Assembly (NCBI RefSeq): GCF_009832865.1
Contig: NZ_CP047130.1
Location: forward strand, 4,278,001 to 4,342,000
Reading direction: 5' to 3'
Length of the DNA stretch: 64,000 bases
Origin: Colwellia sp. 20A7
Lineage (GTDB): Bacteria; Pseudomonadota; Gammaproteobacteria; Enterobacterales; Alteromonadaceae
Part shown: in pieces, positions 1 to 8,347 of the stretch
Position numbering within the stretch: position 1 is the stretch's first letter
Layout of the letters: each line of letters begins with the position of its first letter
Position numbers and translations under genes: made by a program
Notes under the pieces: generated by a model
The model's database searches: none
The model's input: the letters and a program-made list of their open reading frames with translations, nothing else
What the model was told of the DNA's origin: nothing

Positions 1-1
1 A

Positions 2-1753
2 GGAGACGATCTTGTTGACCAACTTAAATGGAGTAAAGGACAAGCATTAATTAATTATAGTTATGGTCGCTTCCCTGATGGCAGTGATGGTACTCAAACA
101 CTAACACCTTCACCTAGAACCAGTAATAGCACTGCACTTCATGGACCATTATTAATCAATGAGATTATGGCAAGTGATATTGATGGCGGTAATGATTGGT
201 TTGAACTATATAACAATGGCAGTACAAATATTTCTTTAGCCGATTATCAAGTCCTTGATGAAAGTGATGACATTGATCCTGTAACTCTTCCTGATATTGT
301 TTTAGCGCCTAATGAATATATTGTTATTTACGCAACAGATGAAGATCCTAATGATTATTACGTTCCTTTTAAACTAGGTAAAACAGACGAATTAAGTCTT
401 ATATTAAATGATGAAACCGTCGACTATATCGATTGGGACGATAGTGATGTTATTGCTGGCTTTAGTTATGGATTAAGTGATAGTTCAAGTACTAGCGAAA
501 CTAGTTGGGATAAAGACTTTTTAACGCCAACACCAGGCAGTGAAAATGAACTATCAACAGCATTTAATTCAAATATTGTTAATAATTTATACATTAATAT
601 CAGTACCGAAAATTGGCAGGATATTTTATATAACCCACTTGACGAAGAATATCATGAAACCAGTATTACCTTTAACGGTGTAACATTAGACAGTGTTGCT
701 ATTCGTACCAAAGGCGGCTCAAGTTTAAGCAGTGTTGCGCAATCAAGTAGTGATAGATATAGCTTTAAACTTGATATTAATGAATATGTTGACGGACAGA
801 AATTCTTTGGTTTGAAAAAGTTTACCTTACAAAACTCTTTCAACGACCCTTCTTATATGCGTGAAGTGATTGCCTACGAATTACTGGATGAGATGGGTGT
901 AGCAACACCAAAAAATTCTTATGTTAACTTCTACGTAAATGGTGAATTATTTGGCTTATATCTTATGGTTGAAGCGATTGACGGTGAATTTTTAGAAAAC
1001 AACTTCGCCAACTCGAATGGTGACCTTTATAAGCCAGACGGGACTGGTAGCGATCTTATCTGGATAAATGATGATATTAACAGCTACAGTGATATTAATT
1101 TACAAACCAATGAAGATACCACTGACAACGGCGCCTTTATCAACTTTGTTGAACAAATGGATAATGGCTCTACTGACGTAATTGATACTGATAGTTTACT
1201 TAGATATATGTCGGTTAGCGTTGCCCTATCAAACCTCGATAGCTATCACGGTACTTTAGCGCATAACTACTACATTTATGAACAAGATGGCGTATTTAGT
1301 TTCCTACCTTGGGATTTCAATGAATCTTTTGGCACATTCTCAATGAACTGTAATGCAGATATGAGAGAGCTTTATATCGACGAGCCAACCAGTGGTGCTC
1401 TGGCTGATAGACCTATGATTGCTAATGTATTCGCCGATGATGACAGCTTAGCTATTTACCATGAATATTTATGGCAATTAATCGACGGGCCTTTATCGAG
1501 TGGTAATTTTAGTGCACGTGTCACAGAAATTGCGGACTTAATTCGTGAGCATGTAGCTAACGACCCAAGTGCTTTTTATGGTGAAGCTGCATTCGAGCAA
1601 AACCTTAATTCGACAGTGAGTAACTTCTTTGGCTTAACCGAGTTTGTCGACTACCGTGTAGAGAATATGACTAAGCAATTGCTAGGTGATCTTCCTTCAA
1701 CCAATAATGGTAGTGGTTTTTGTAGTAGCTCAGCTGGTGGTCCACCGCGTTAA
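2..1753 (+). CDS. CotH kinase family protein with lamin-tail domains (5' end missing)
   Basis: The reading frame is open from the first bases of the window, so the N-terminus lies outside. The first ~45 codons read like the end of one lamin-tail-like (LTD) domain. A second LTD begins near base 152 (LLINEIMASD, then NDWFELYNNG) and ends near base 540. The rest matches the CotH fold: GLKKFTLQNSFNDPSYMRE near 810-865, then NFYVNGELFGLYLMVE, and the LPWDFNESFG active-site segment near 1303-1332. CotH proteins are atypical secreted kinases known from spore coats; LTD-CotH fusions occur in non-sporulating bacteria and are probably extracytoplasmic. The VTC, DUF4956 and porin genes follow on the same strand. 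The substrate is unknown. Confidence 0.85.
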   Translation, partial: GDDLVDQLKWSKGQALINYSYGRFPDGSDGTQTLTPSPRTSNSTALHGPLLINEIMASDIDGGNDWFELYNNGSTNISLADYQVLDESDDIDPVTLPDIVLAPNEYIVIYATDEDPNDYYVPFKLGKTDELSLILNDETVDYIDWDDSDVIAGFSYGLSDSSSTSETSWDKDFLTPTPGSENELSTAFNSNIVNNLYINISTENWQDILYNPLDEEYHETSITFNGVTLDSVAIRTKGGSSLSSVAQSSSDRYSFKLDINEYVDGQKFFGLKKFTLQNSFNDPSYMREVIAYELLDEMGVATPKNSYVNFYVNGELFGLYLMVEAIDGEFLENNFANSNGDLYKPDGTGSDLIWINDDINSYSDINLQTNEDTTDNGAFINFVEQMDNGSTDVIDTDSLLRYMSVSVALSNLDSYHGTLAHNYYIYEQDGVFSFLPWDFNESFGTFSMNCNADMRELYIDEPTSGALADRPMIANVFADDDSLAIYHEYLWQLIDGPLSSGNFSARVTEIADLIREHVANDPSAFYGEAAFEQNLNSTVSNFFGLTEFVDYRVENMTKQLLGDLPSTNNGSGFCSSSAGGPPR

Positions 1754-1855
1754 GGCTCAATAATAATTATAGTGACAGAAGTGAGCATCGCCATATAACG
1801 CTCAATTCTGTCTCTGTATTCCCATCTATCACTATTAATTTTGAGCGAGAAACCA

Positions 1856-2770
1856 ATGGAAACTATGCAACCTAATTTTGATCATGGTAACAACAATGAT
1901 TTTTTTCAAAACCCCGATTTACATCTAAAAAACAAAATAAATCTTGATGAAGAGAGCGTATTAGCAGATACAAAAATTTCGCCCCATCCATCGTTAGAAG
2001 AAGCATTAAGTTTATTTAACAGTCATGGACTTAATGACCTTGATGCGGCTAATTTAATGAATAGAGTGGATAGTAAATTTATTCTGCCATTAGCATTTTT
2101 ACCTGATTTACTTATACAGTTAAAAAGCTCATATACCGTACTTGAAATAAACAGTAATCGAGTTTCTAGTTACCACAATCAGTATTTTGACACACCCAAT
2201 ATGTCACTGTACCACGATCACCATAATGGTAAATTAAACCGCTATAAAGTACGTCGTCGTCGTTATGTTGATACGAATACTGAATTTTTAGAAGTAAAAC
2301 TAAAAAACAATAAAAAACGTACTATCAAAAGTCGAATTAAGCTTTCTGGTGAAGAAAATGAGTATGCTCGATGTGCGCAATTTATTGATAAAAAAATGCA
2401 CATCAACGTTAATACCTTAGATATCAGCCAGCAAGGTGGTTACAAGCGTATTGCACTAGCCAACGAAGCACAGGCAGAACGACTAACGCTAGACTTTGAA
2501 CTTTGGTATCAAGACCGTAGAGGAAATAACAACGTTAAACTTCCTGGTTTTTTTATTGCAGAGCTTAAACAGAATAAAAAGTCTAAACGTTCAACTTTTT
2601 ATCAACTAATGAGCACCAATAATATTTTTCCTACTTCTTTTAGTAAGTACTGTATTGGCTGCGCATTGCTATACAACACGTCAATAAAATCGAATCAATT
2701 TAAAGCCATTTTGTCACATATAGAAAAACTTAACCGCATTGAGCAAACTTCATTTTTAAAGAGTAATTAG
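1856..2770 (+). CDS. VTC domain protein, probable polyphosphate polymerase
   Basis: A 304-aa cytoplasmic protein of the VTC (vacuolar transporter chaperone, Vtc4-like) family. This is a tunnel-fold enzyme that makes polyphosphate from nucleoside triphosphate. Family marks seen: MNRVDSKFILP, YFDTPNMSLYHDH, a basic RYKVRRRRY strand, FLEVKLKNNKKRTIKSR and a late FIAELKQ strand. These supply the positive and acidic residues lining the tunnel. The frame is open from a TTG at 1841, but the ATG at 1856 is preferred because GAGCGAGA lies just upstream. The DUF4956 gene begins one base after the stop, so the two are almost certainly co-transcribed and translationally coupled. The family call is firm; polymerase activity is inferred from the family. 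Confidence 0.85.
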   Translation: METMQPNFDHGNNNDFFQNPDLHLKNKINLDEESVLADTKISPHPSLEEALSLFNSHGLNDLDAANLMNRVDSKFILPLAFLPDLLIQLKSSYTVLEINSNRVSSYHNQYFDTPNMSLYHDHHNGKLNRYKVRRRRYVDTNTEFLEVKLKNNKKRTIKSRIKLSGEENEYARCAQFIDKKMHINVNTLDISQQGGYKRIALANEAQAERLTLDFELWYQDRRGNNNVKLPGFFIAELKQNKKSKRSTFYQLMSTNNIFPTSFSKYCIGCALLYNTSIKSNQFKAILSHIEKLNRIEQTSFLKSN

Positions 2771-2771
2771 T

Positions 2772-3389
2772 ATGACTGAATTAGACATCATTTTTATCAC
2801 CCGTTTTTTCATAAACTTAGCGTCATTATTTCTATTATGTTACGCCTGTTATTATCGTGTTAACAAAAACTCAACCGTAGCAAGTTCCTTTGTTTTATTT
2901 GGTGTGGGTATTTTTGTGATCACTTACCTTCTGCATGGCGTTGATATGTCTATGGAGTTTTCTTTCGGACTATTTGCTGTTTTCACTATGCTCAGATACC
3001 GAACTGAATCTATTTCTATTAAAGAAATGACTTACTTGTTTTTAGTAACCGCGATTGCTTTATTAACATCGGTTGGTCAAATGAACTTAATGGATTTAAT
3101 GACACTTAACATTGTGATTTGTCTCCTCGCTTTTGTAATGGACTCCAAACTATTTAGCAAAGGTTATCTAACACAAAGTATTTGTTATGAACGTATAGAA
3201 AATATAACGCCTGCAAATAGAAATATATTAATTAACGACTTAAGGATAAGAACGGGGTTACAAGTTGAAACTGTAGAAATTGAACATATCGACTTTCTGC
3301 GTGATACCGCTCAATTAATGGTGAGTTATAGCCCGCAGGCCCGCAATGCGGCTCATGCAGCTTCACAAACTCTAATTAAAACAAGCTAG
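2772..3389 (+). CDS. DUF4956 membrane protein
   Basis: A 205-aa protein with about four hydrophobic segments in its first 125 residues: one near residues 8-28, a pair near 37-80 and another near 90-120. A soluble C-terminal domain of ~75 residues follows. It matches the DUF4956 family, whose members are often found beside VTC-domain genes. One base separates it from the VTC gene and ten bases separate it from the porin gene. A role as the membrane partner of the VTC protein, anchoring or translocating polyphosphate, is an inference from gene order only. Confidence 0.75.
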   Translation: MTELDIIFITRFFINLASLFLLCYACYYRVNKNSTVASSFVLFGVGIFVITYLLHGVDMSMEFSFGLFAVFTMLRYRTESISIKEMTYLFLVTAIALLTSVGQMNLMDLMTLNIVICLLAFVMDSKLFSKGYLTQSICYERIENITPANRNILINDLRIRTGLQVETVEIEHIDFLRDTAQLMVSYSPQARNAAHAASQTLIKTS

Positions 3390-3399
3390 AGGTAATACT

Positions 3400-4485
3400 A
3401 TGAACCAGACTCCCTTACTTGCAAAATTAATAACATTTACATTATCTTGCTGTGTACTTAGCCCAATATTACAAGCAAAAAGTAATGATGTTGATATCAG
3501 TGGTTACGTTATGATTGATCATAATGATTTTGACGATTCCTTTTTAGAAAATGAGGGCGAGCCAACAAGCGAAACAGCTATTCGTCGCGCTCGACTTAGC
3601 TTTAAAAATAAAATTAATGATAATTGGAAAACAAAACTACAATTAGGGTTTTCCGATGACACAGCAGAGATTAAAGACGCGTATCTAAAATATAGCGGCT
3701 GGCAATGGGCGGATCTTACCTTAGGACAACAAAAAGAAGGCTTTGGCTTAGAAAAGTTAACCAGTTCACGTAACACCATGATGATGGAGCGCAGCTTAGT
3801 TACCGAAGCCCTTAGTCCTGGACGTTCTATCGGGGCCAATTTATCGGGTGATTTCTCATCGTTTACATGGCAACTTGGTTATTTTAGACCCGACGAAACT
3901 CAAAGTAGCTCAGCCGTAACAGGGAGATTGACTTGGCTTCCTTGGCAACAAGATAATAATCTGATTCACCTGGGTGTCGCATTTAGTGAGCGCGATCTTG
4001 ATGGGAGTGAATATCGTATTAATGAACCCCTTGAAGTCAATTTTTCTGACTCTTTATTTGAGGGTACAGATCTATTAGCTGAAGATGTTTCTTTACAAGG
4101 AATAGAATTTCTATGGCAACAACATGGTTTTACGACAACGGCAGAATGGCAGAAAGCCCGAGTAACTGATGTTAATTCACAAGAGTATGATTATGAAGGT
4201 GGCTACTTACAAGTAAGCTATCAATTGTCGGGTGACAACCGAGAATATAAAAAAGGTGAATTGGGTAGTGTTGTTACACCGGGCTGGGAATTAACGAGCA
4301 GATATAGTGAATTAGAATTAGTTAACGAAGCAGAGAAAGCACAAATTTATTCAGTCGGCGTAAACTATACCATGGACAAAAACCTTAAATTCATGGCTGA
4401 CTATATAAAAACCAAGCAATTGAAAAACAGTACTGAATTTGACGCAGGGAATGCTATTACTTTAAGAGCACAATATACTTTCTAA
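3400..4485 (+). CDS. OprO/OprP-type phosphate/polyphosphate-selective porin family protein
   Basis: A 361-aa outer-membrane beta-barrel. It has a Sec signal peptide of about 26 residues ending near LQAKS, then GYVMIDHNDFDDS and RRARLSFKNKINDNWKTKLQ, which is the usual start of the phosphate-selective porin O/P family. KDAYLKYSGW and LGQQKEGFGLEKLTSSRN follow, and the last strand ends in LRAQYTF with a terminal Phe. GAGGT sits seven bases before the ATG. It is last in the CotH-VTC-DUF4956 set and ends before a strong hairpin. A link with phosphate or polyphosphate fits the neighbours, but ion selectivity cannot be read from the sequence. Confidence 0.8.
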   Translation: MNQTPLLAKLITFTLSCCVLSPILQAKSNDVDISGYVMIDHNDFDDSFLENEGEPTSETAIRRARLSFKNKINDNWKTKLQLGFSDDTAEIKDAYLKYSGWQWADLTLGQQKEGFGLEKLTSSRNTMMMERSLVTEALSPGRSIGANLSGDFSSFTWQLGYFRPDETQSSSAVTGRLTWLPWQQDNNLIHLGVAFSERDLDGSEYRINEPLEVNFSDSLFEGTDLLAEDVSLQGIEFLWQQHGFTTTAEWQKARVTDVNSQEYDYEGGYLQVSYQLSGDNREYKKGELGSVVTPGWELTSRYSELELVNEAEKAQIYSVGVNYTMDKNLKFMADYIKTKQLKNSTEFDAGNAITLRAQYTF

Positions 4486-4508
4486 TTTCAAGTTCATTAA
4501 TTACATAA

Positions 4509-4541
4509 CGTTTTAACTAGTAGTGAATACTAGTTAAAACG
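4509..4541. terminator. Hairpin between convergent genes
   Basis: A perfect 14-bp inverted repeat, CGTTTTAACTAGTA and TACTAGTTAAAACG, encloses a 5-nt loop. It lies between the porin stop and the end of the convergent SNF2 helicase gene, where a bidirectional terminator is expected. No clean U-run follows it, so termination is probable but not certain. Confidence 0.6.
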
Positions 4542-4586
4542 CATTCAAATTGGTACAAATATAGCGTAGTTAGGTTTACTTATATG

Positions 4587-7500
4587 CTAACTTAACGGCG
4601 CAAGCAGCGAACTTAGAATATCATCAGTTAAACTCAGTTTGTTATCACTTACTTCTTCCGACAATAATGCTTTAGCTAACTCTGCTTTATTTTTTTGTAT
4701 TTTTTGAATCTTTTCTTCAATTGAATTTTCAATAATATACTTGTAAACAAAAACAGGTTTATTTTGTCCAATACGATAAGCTCTATCTGTCGCTTGATTC
4801 TCTACCGCAGGGTTCCACCAAGGATCAAAATGTATAACCGTATCTGCCGCAGTTAAGTTTAAGCCAACACCACCTGCTCTTAAGCTAATTAAAAATACCG
4901 GTACTTCACCTGCTTGGAATTTATCAACAACTTCTTGTCTGTTTTTGGTTGATCCTGTTAACTTAACATAACCAATATCTTCTTTTATTAATTCATCTTC
5001 TATTAACGCCAGCATACTGGTGAACTGTGAAAAAATAAGTATCTTACGACCTTCAGCAATTTGCTCAGGCAGTGTTTCCATTAAGTAATCAAGCTTAGCT
5101 GATTGATTAACCTTGTCAGCCCCTTTAAGAGACAACAATTTAGGATGATTACAAACTTGTCTTAGCTTTAATAAAGCGTCTAATACTTCAATTTGACTAC
5201 GCTTTAAGCCTTTATCAGCAATAATATCTTTTAAACGACTATCCATTGCTAAACGTACCGACTCATAAAGTTCAGCTTGTTTGCCTTCAATACGTAAAGT
5301 CTGAATAATTTCTGTTTTCTTCGGTAATTCAGTTGCTATTTTGTCTTTAGTTCTACGTAAAATAAACGGCTTAATACGTTGATTTAATAACTGTTTACGC
5401 TCTTGTTCACCATGTTTCTCTATTGGCGTTCTAAAAAGCTTAGTAAACTGTTTTTGTCCGCCTAAAAATCCAGGCAGTAAAAAGTTAAATTGTGCCCAGA
5501 ATTCGCCTAAATGATTTTCCATTGGCGTGCCTGTCAAACATAATTTATGTTTGGCTTTAAGCAACATAAACGCTTGATATAATTTAGTTTTGGTGTTTTT
5601 TATATAATGCGCTTCATCAAGAATTAGGTAATAAAATTGTTGTTCGCAATAATGTTCTAAATCTTTAGTTATTAAAGCGTAACTGGTTATAATAATATCA
5701 ACCGATTGTTCAAGCCCTTCATCACCTTCAAGACAACCAAAGTGCTGTTTACGTTTTGTACCATGTAATATTTGATAAGAAAGCTCTGGTGTGAATTTCT
5801 CTATTTCATTTGCCCAGTTAAAAATAACACTTGTTGGCGCCACAATTAATACAGGTTTAGTCATTCGACCTTGCTGCTTTTCAATTAATAAGTGCGCCAA
5901 GGTTTGAATGGTTTTTCCTAGCCCCATATCATCGGCCAAAATACCATTTAATTGATACTCTCGCAAAAACTGCAACCAATTTAACCCTTGATGCTGATAA
6001 GCTCTTAACGTTGCATTTAAGCCTTCTGGTACGGTAACTGAATCAACTTGTTGAAAGTTTTTCAATTTATCAGCAAGTGCTCTTAACTTAGTTGTGCCTG
6101 TTGCTACCATTCCTTGATCATCTAACATTGATAAAGTTTGATGACTTTGAAAACGTGACAACTCCATAGTGCCGTCTTTGTTTAACGCATTAGGCATAAA
6201 CAATTCAATAAATTGTTTTAAAATTGGTTGTACACTTTTATAGCGTAAAGCAACAAACTCACCATTTTCTAAATCAACATAAATTGGTGCATCAGGCTCT
6301 ATTTGCAGTTCTTTTTCTTTAGCATCTGTTTCACTATCATCTATTTCCTGATTAAAAAGTGCGGATCTAGGCAACTGCTCAATCGCGCTAATCAAAATAG
6401 GAAATGCTGGCATTTTTTTGCCATCAATCGTTAAGTTTAGTCCTAATGAGAAAAAATCATGATCACCAGTTTCAATTACTTCTGCATCAAATACGCTATC
6501 GGTAGTTAGTGCTTTATAATGAAAATCGTCCGTAAAAGTTATATGCCACCCTAATTCTTTCAACAAGGGTAGTTTTTGATCTAAAAAGCGATGCCAAAAA
6601 TAGCGACCTTGCATTAACATTAAAAATTCAGCTGGTTTTTCTTTTTTTAAAAAACCTTGGTGAGTATAAGCCTTACGCTTAGGCTGAGTTAAAAAATGCA
6701 AGGTATCTAGTTTATCAATAACCGATTGTTCAAAAGATAAATCACGATAAAGCTTGGTGTTATTGTCAGGGTCACTAACAGTAGCATCTTCATTATGCGG
6801 ATTAACTAAATGGCCTTGATAAGAAAAATTAACTTTGACATAGCCCGACTGAGGCTCTGCTCTTGCAGGTGTAGAAAAATGTAAATACACCTCAGGCTTT
6901 GTTAATTCTTGTGAAAATTGTGTTTTAGGCTTAGGTAAACGCTGAACAGCATCTCCCAAAGACATGGATAATTTATTCATTACCCAAGGTAATTTATCTT
7001 CTTCAAAAATAGGAGAATTAAGTAAATCAGCTTCAAAATCACATTGCGTATTGGTTTTAATTTCTCCAAAGCAATTATGTTCTTCATCGTAATAGCACAG
7101 TGGTTGTGCTTTAATAATATGTATACTCGTTGAAGGCTCTTTTAAAACCAGTTGTAGAGTATGTAAGCTGTTATCTAGTGATAACCATTGCCAGTTTGCC
7201 TCTAACGGCTCACCTAAAGTAATCGCTTGATCTAAGTCATAATTGGCATGCCAAAAACAACGATTGGTGTTAATAATACGTTCAAACAAATCAAAATATT
7301 TAATATTTTCACCAAATTGATTCGTTCGCATCAGTTCAGTAAGAATAGCAACATCATCATTATTTGCATAAGAACTATTAATGAGAGAGGTTGTAGAATA
7401 TTCACTAATAAGTGATTTGCTCCAGCCACCACTTTTCTTTGGCCGCGTAGACTTAACTTCTAAGGTAAGGTAGTCGTCTTCGTTATAACTGTTTGGTTGT

Positions 7501-7904
7501 AAGAAATAGACGAGTGATTTTTGTTGGCTATTAGACTGATAACGACTCGGTTGTGCTTGAAAACGATTAATCCATTTTTCAATAACTTTCTCAGAAGAAG
7601 CGGTACTACTCTCATCAAAGTTCTGCAGAATGAAACACTGGGCTAATGCCGCGCCATGTTTACAATCGCGGCCAATATAACAATCACAATAACTGGCAAT
7701 AACACCCGACTTATTATTAAAAATTAAACGTGTTAAATAACTGTCCTGACGAGAACGTTCACTAAAAACGACACCTCGAATAGTTTCTCCATCAAGGGCG
7801 CAAGTTTTAACACCTTTGTTTTGAAAAATCCTTGTTCCTTTTTTCCACTCATTCAGGGTAAAATTTTGTTCAAGTAATTCAGGTGTAAATGTATTGTTAG
7901 TCAT
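4587..7904 (-). CDS. SWIM zinc-finger SNF2 family DEAD/DEAH helicase
   Basis: An 1105-aa protein. The N-terminus carries a SWIM zinc finger (C73, C75, C81, H83 within YCDCYIGRDCKHG). The central ~500 residues match the bacterial SNF2-associated region. The C-terminal motor has Walker A DDMGLGKTIQT near residue 655, the DEAH box LDEAHYIKN near 763, LTGTPMEN, the helicase C-domain IFSQFTSML, and the motif VI region ATDRAYRIGQ. It is a DNA-dependent ATPase/translocase of the RapA/SNF2 superfamily. Bacterial members are poorly characterised and probably remodel protein-DNA complexes. It stands alone between convergent and divergent neighbours, and no methylase or nuclease partner is next to it. 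Confidence 0.9.
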   Translation of the reverse strand: MTNNTFTPELLEQNFTLNEWKKGTRIFQNKGVKTCALDGETIRGVVFSERSRQDSYLTRLIFNNKSGVIASYCDCYIGRDCKHGAALAQCFILQNFDESSTASSEKVIEKWINRFQAQPSRYQSNSQQKSLVYFLQPNSYNEDDYLTLEVKSTRPKKSGGWSKSLISEYSTTSLINSSYANNDDVAILTELMRTNQFGENIKYFDLFERIINTNRCFWHANYDLDQAITLGEPLEANWQWLSLDNSLHTLQLVLKEPSTSIHIIKAQPLCYYDEEHNCFGEIKTNTQCDFEADLLNSPIFEEDKLPWVMNKLSMSLGDAVQRLPKPKTQFSQELTKPEVYLHFSTPARAEPQSGYVKVNFSYQGHLVNPHNEDATVSDPDNNTKLYRDLSFEQSVIDKLDTLHFLTQPKRKAYTHQGFLKKEKPAEFLMLMQGRYFWHRFLDQKLPLLKELGWHITFTDDFHYKALTTDSVFDAEVIETGDHDFFSLGLNLTIDGKKMPAFPILISAIEQLPRSALFNQEIDDSETDAKEKELQIEPDAPIYVDLENGEFVALRYKSVQPILKQFIELFMPNALNKDGTMELSRFQSHQTLSMLDDQGMVATGTTKLRALADKLKNFQQVDSVTVPEGLNATLRAYQHQGLNWLQFLREYQLNGILADDMGLGKTIQTLAHLLIEKQQGRMTKPVLIVAPTSVIFNWANEIEKFTPELSYQILHGTKRKQHFGCLEGDEGLEQSVDIIITSYALITKDLEHYCEQQFYYLILDEAHYIKNTKTKLYQAFMLLKAKHKLCLTGTPMENHLGEFWAQFNFLLPGFLGGQKQFTKLFRTPIEKHGEQERKQLLNQRIKPFILRRTKDKIATELPKKTEIIQTLRIEGKQAELYESVRLAMDSRLKDIIADKGLKRSQIEVLDALLKLRQVCNHPKLLSLKGADKVNQSAKLDYLMETLPEQIAEGRKILIFSQFTSMLALIEDELIKEDIGYVKLTGSTKNRQEVVDKFQAGEVPVFLISLRAGGVGLNLTAADTVIHFDPWWNPAVENQATDRAYRIGQNKPVFVYKYIIENSIEEKIQKIQKNKAELAKALLSEEVSDNKLSLTDDILSSLLAPLS

Positions 7905-8347
7905 AAATTTTTATTATTAACTCTTCGACTTAGCCACACTTATAGAAAAGTGTCTTTGAAATATGATGTTAATTTTCCATGTGATATATCATGGTAGCAC
8001 TAAAGCCTTAGAAGCATCTAGTCCCCCATTATCATACATGTTGTATTGTTATTCAGTATAATTATCGGTTAAGTGGCCAATTATTTACCACTTGCCAATC
8101 AAACGCTACTCAAAAAAAAATAAGTCAATTAAAAACATATGGTTACAATTTTTACATATAAATACCATCACAAAAGTAAGCATTACTATGTAAATATTTA
8201 TGCCGACAAAACGATCAACCTAATGTAAAAATCGTCTATTAATACTGATTACTTTAAAGTATATACACTATTTAATTGCTTATAATAATGATAATAGTTA
8301 CCATTTACACAATTATTACCAGTGATTTTGTTCTTTAAGGCGTTGTG
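7905..8347. promoter_or_regulatory. Divergent intergenic region with Fur box
   Basis: This 443-bp spacer lies between the helicase and siderophore-receptor genes. A Fur-box-like 19-mer at 8284-8302 (AATAATGATAATAGTTACC) matches the classic GATAATGATAATCATTATC consensus at about 15 of 19 positions. It sits ~45 bp before the receptor start, as expected for iron repression. An imperfect palindrome (CCAT, GTGATATATC, ATGG) at 7977-7994 lies nearer the helicase gene. No coding sequence was seen. Confidence 0.7.

Noticed and set aside
4587..7904. SNF2 helicase as part of an antiphage system
   Set aside because: No methyltransferase, nuclease, phospholipase-D or other defence partner is adjacent; it looks like the common stand-alone SWIM/SNF2 protein.
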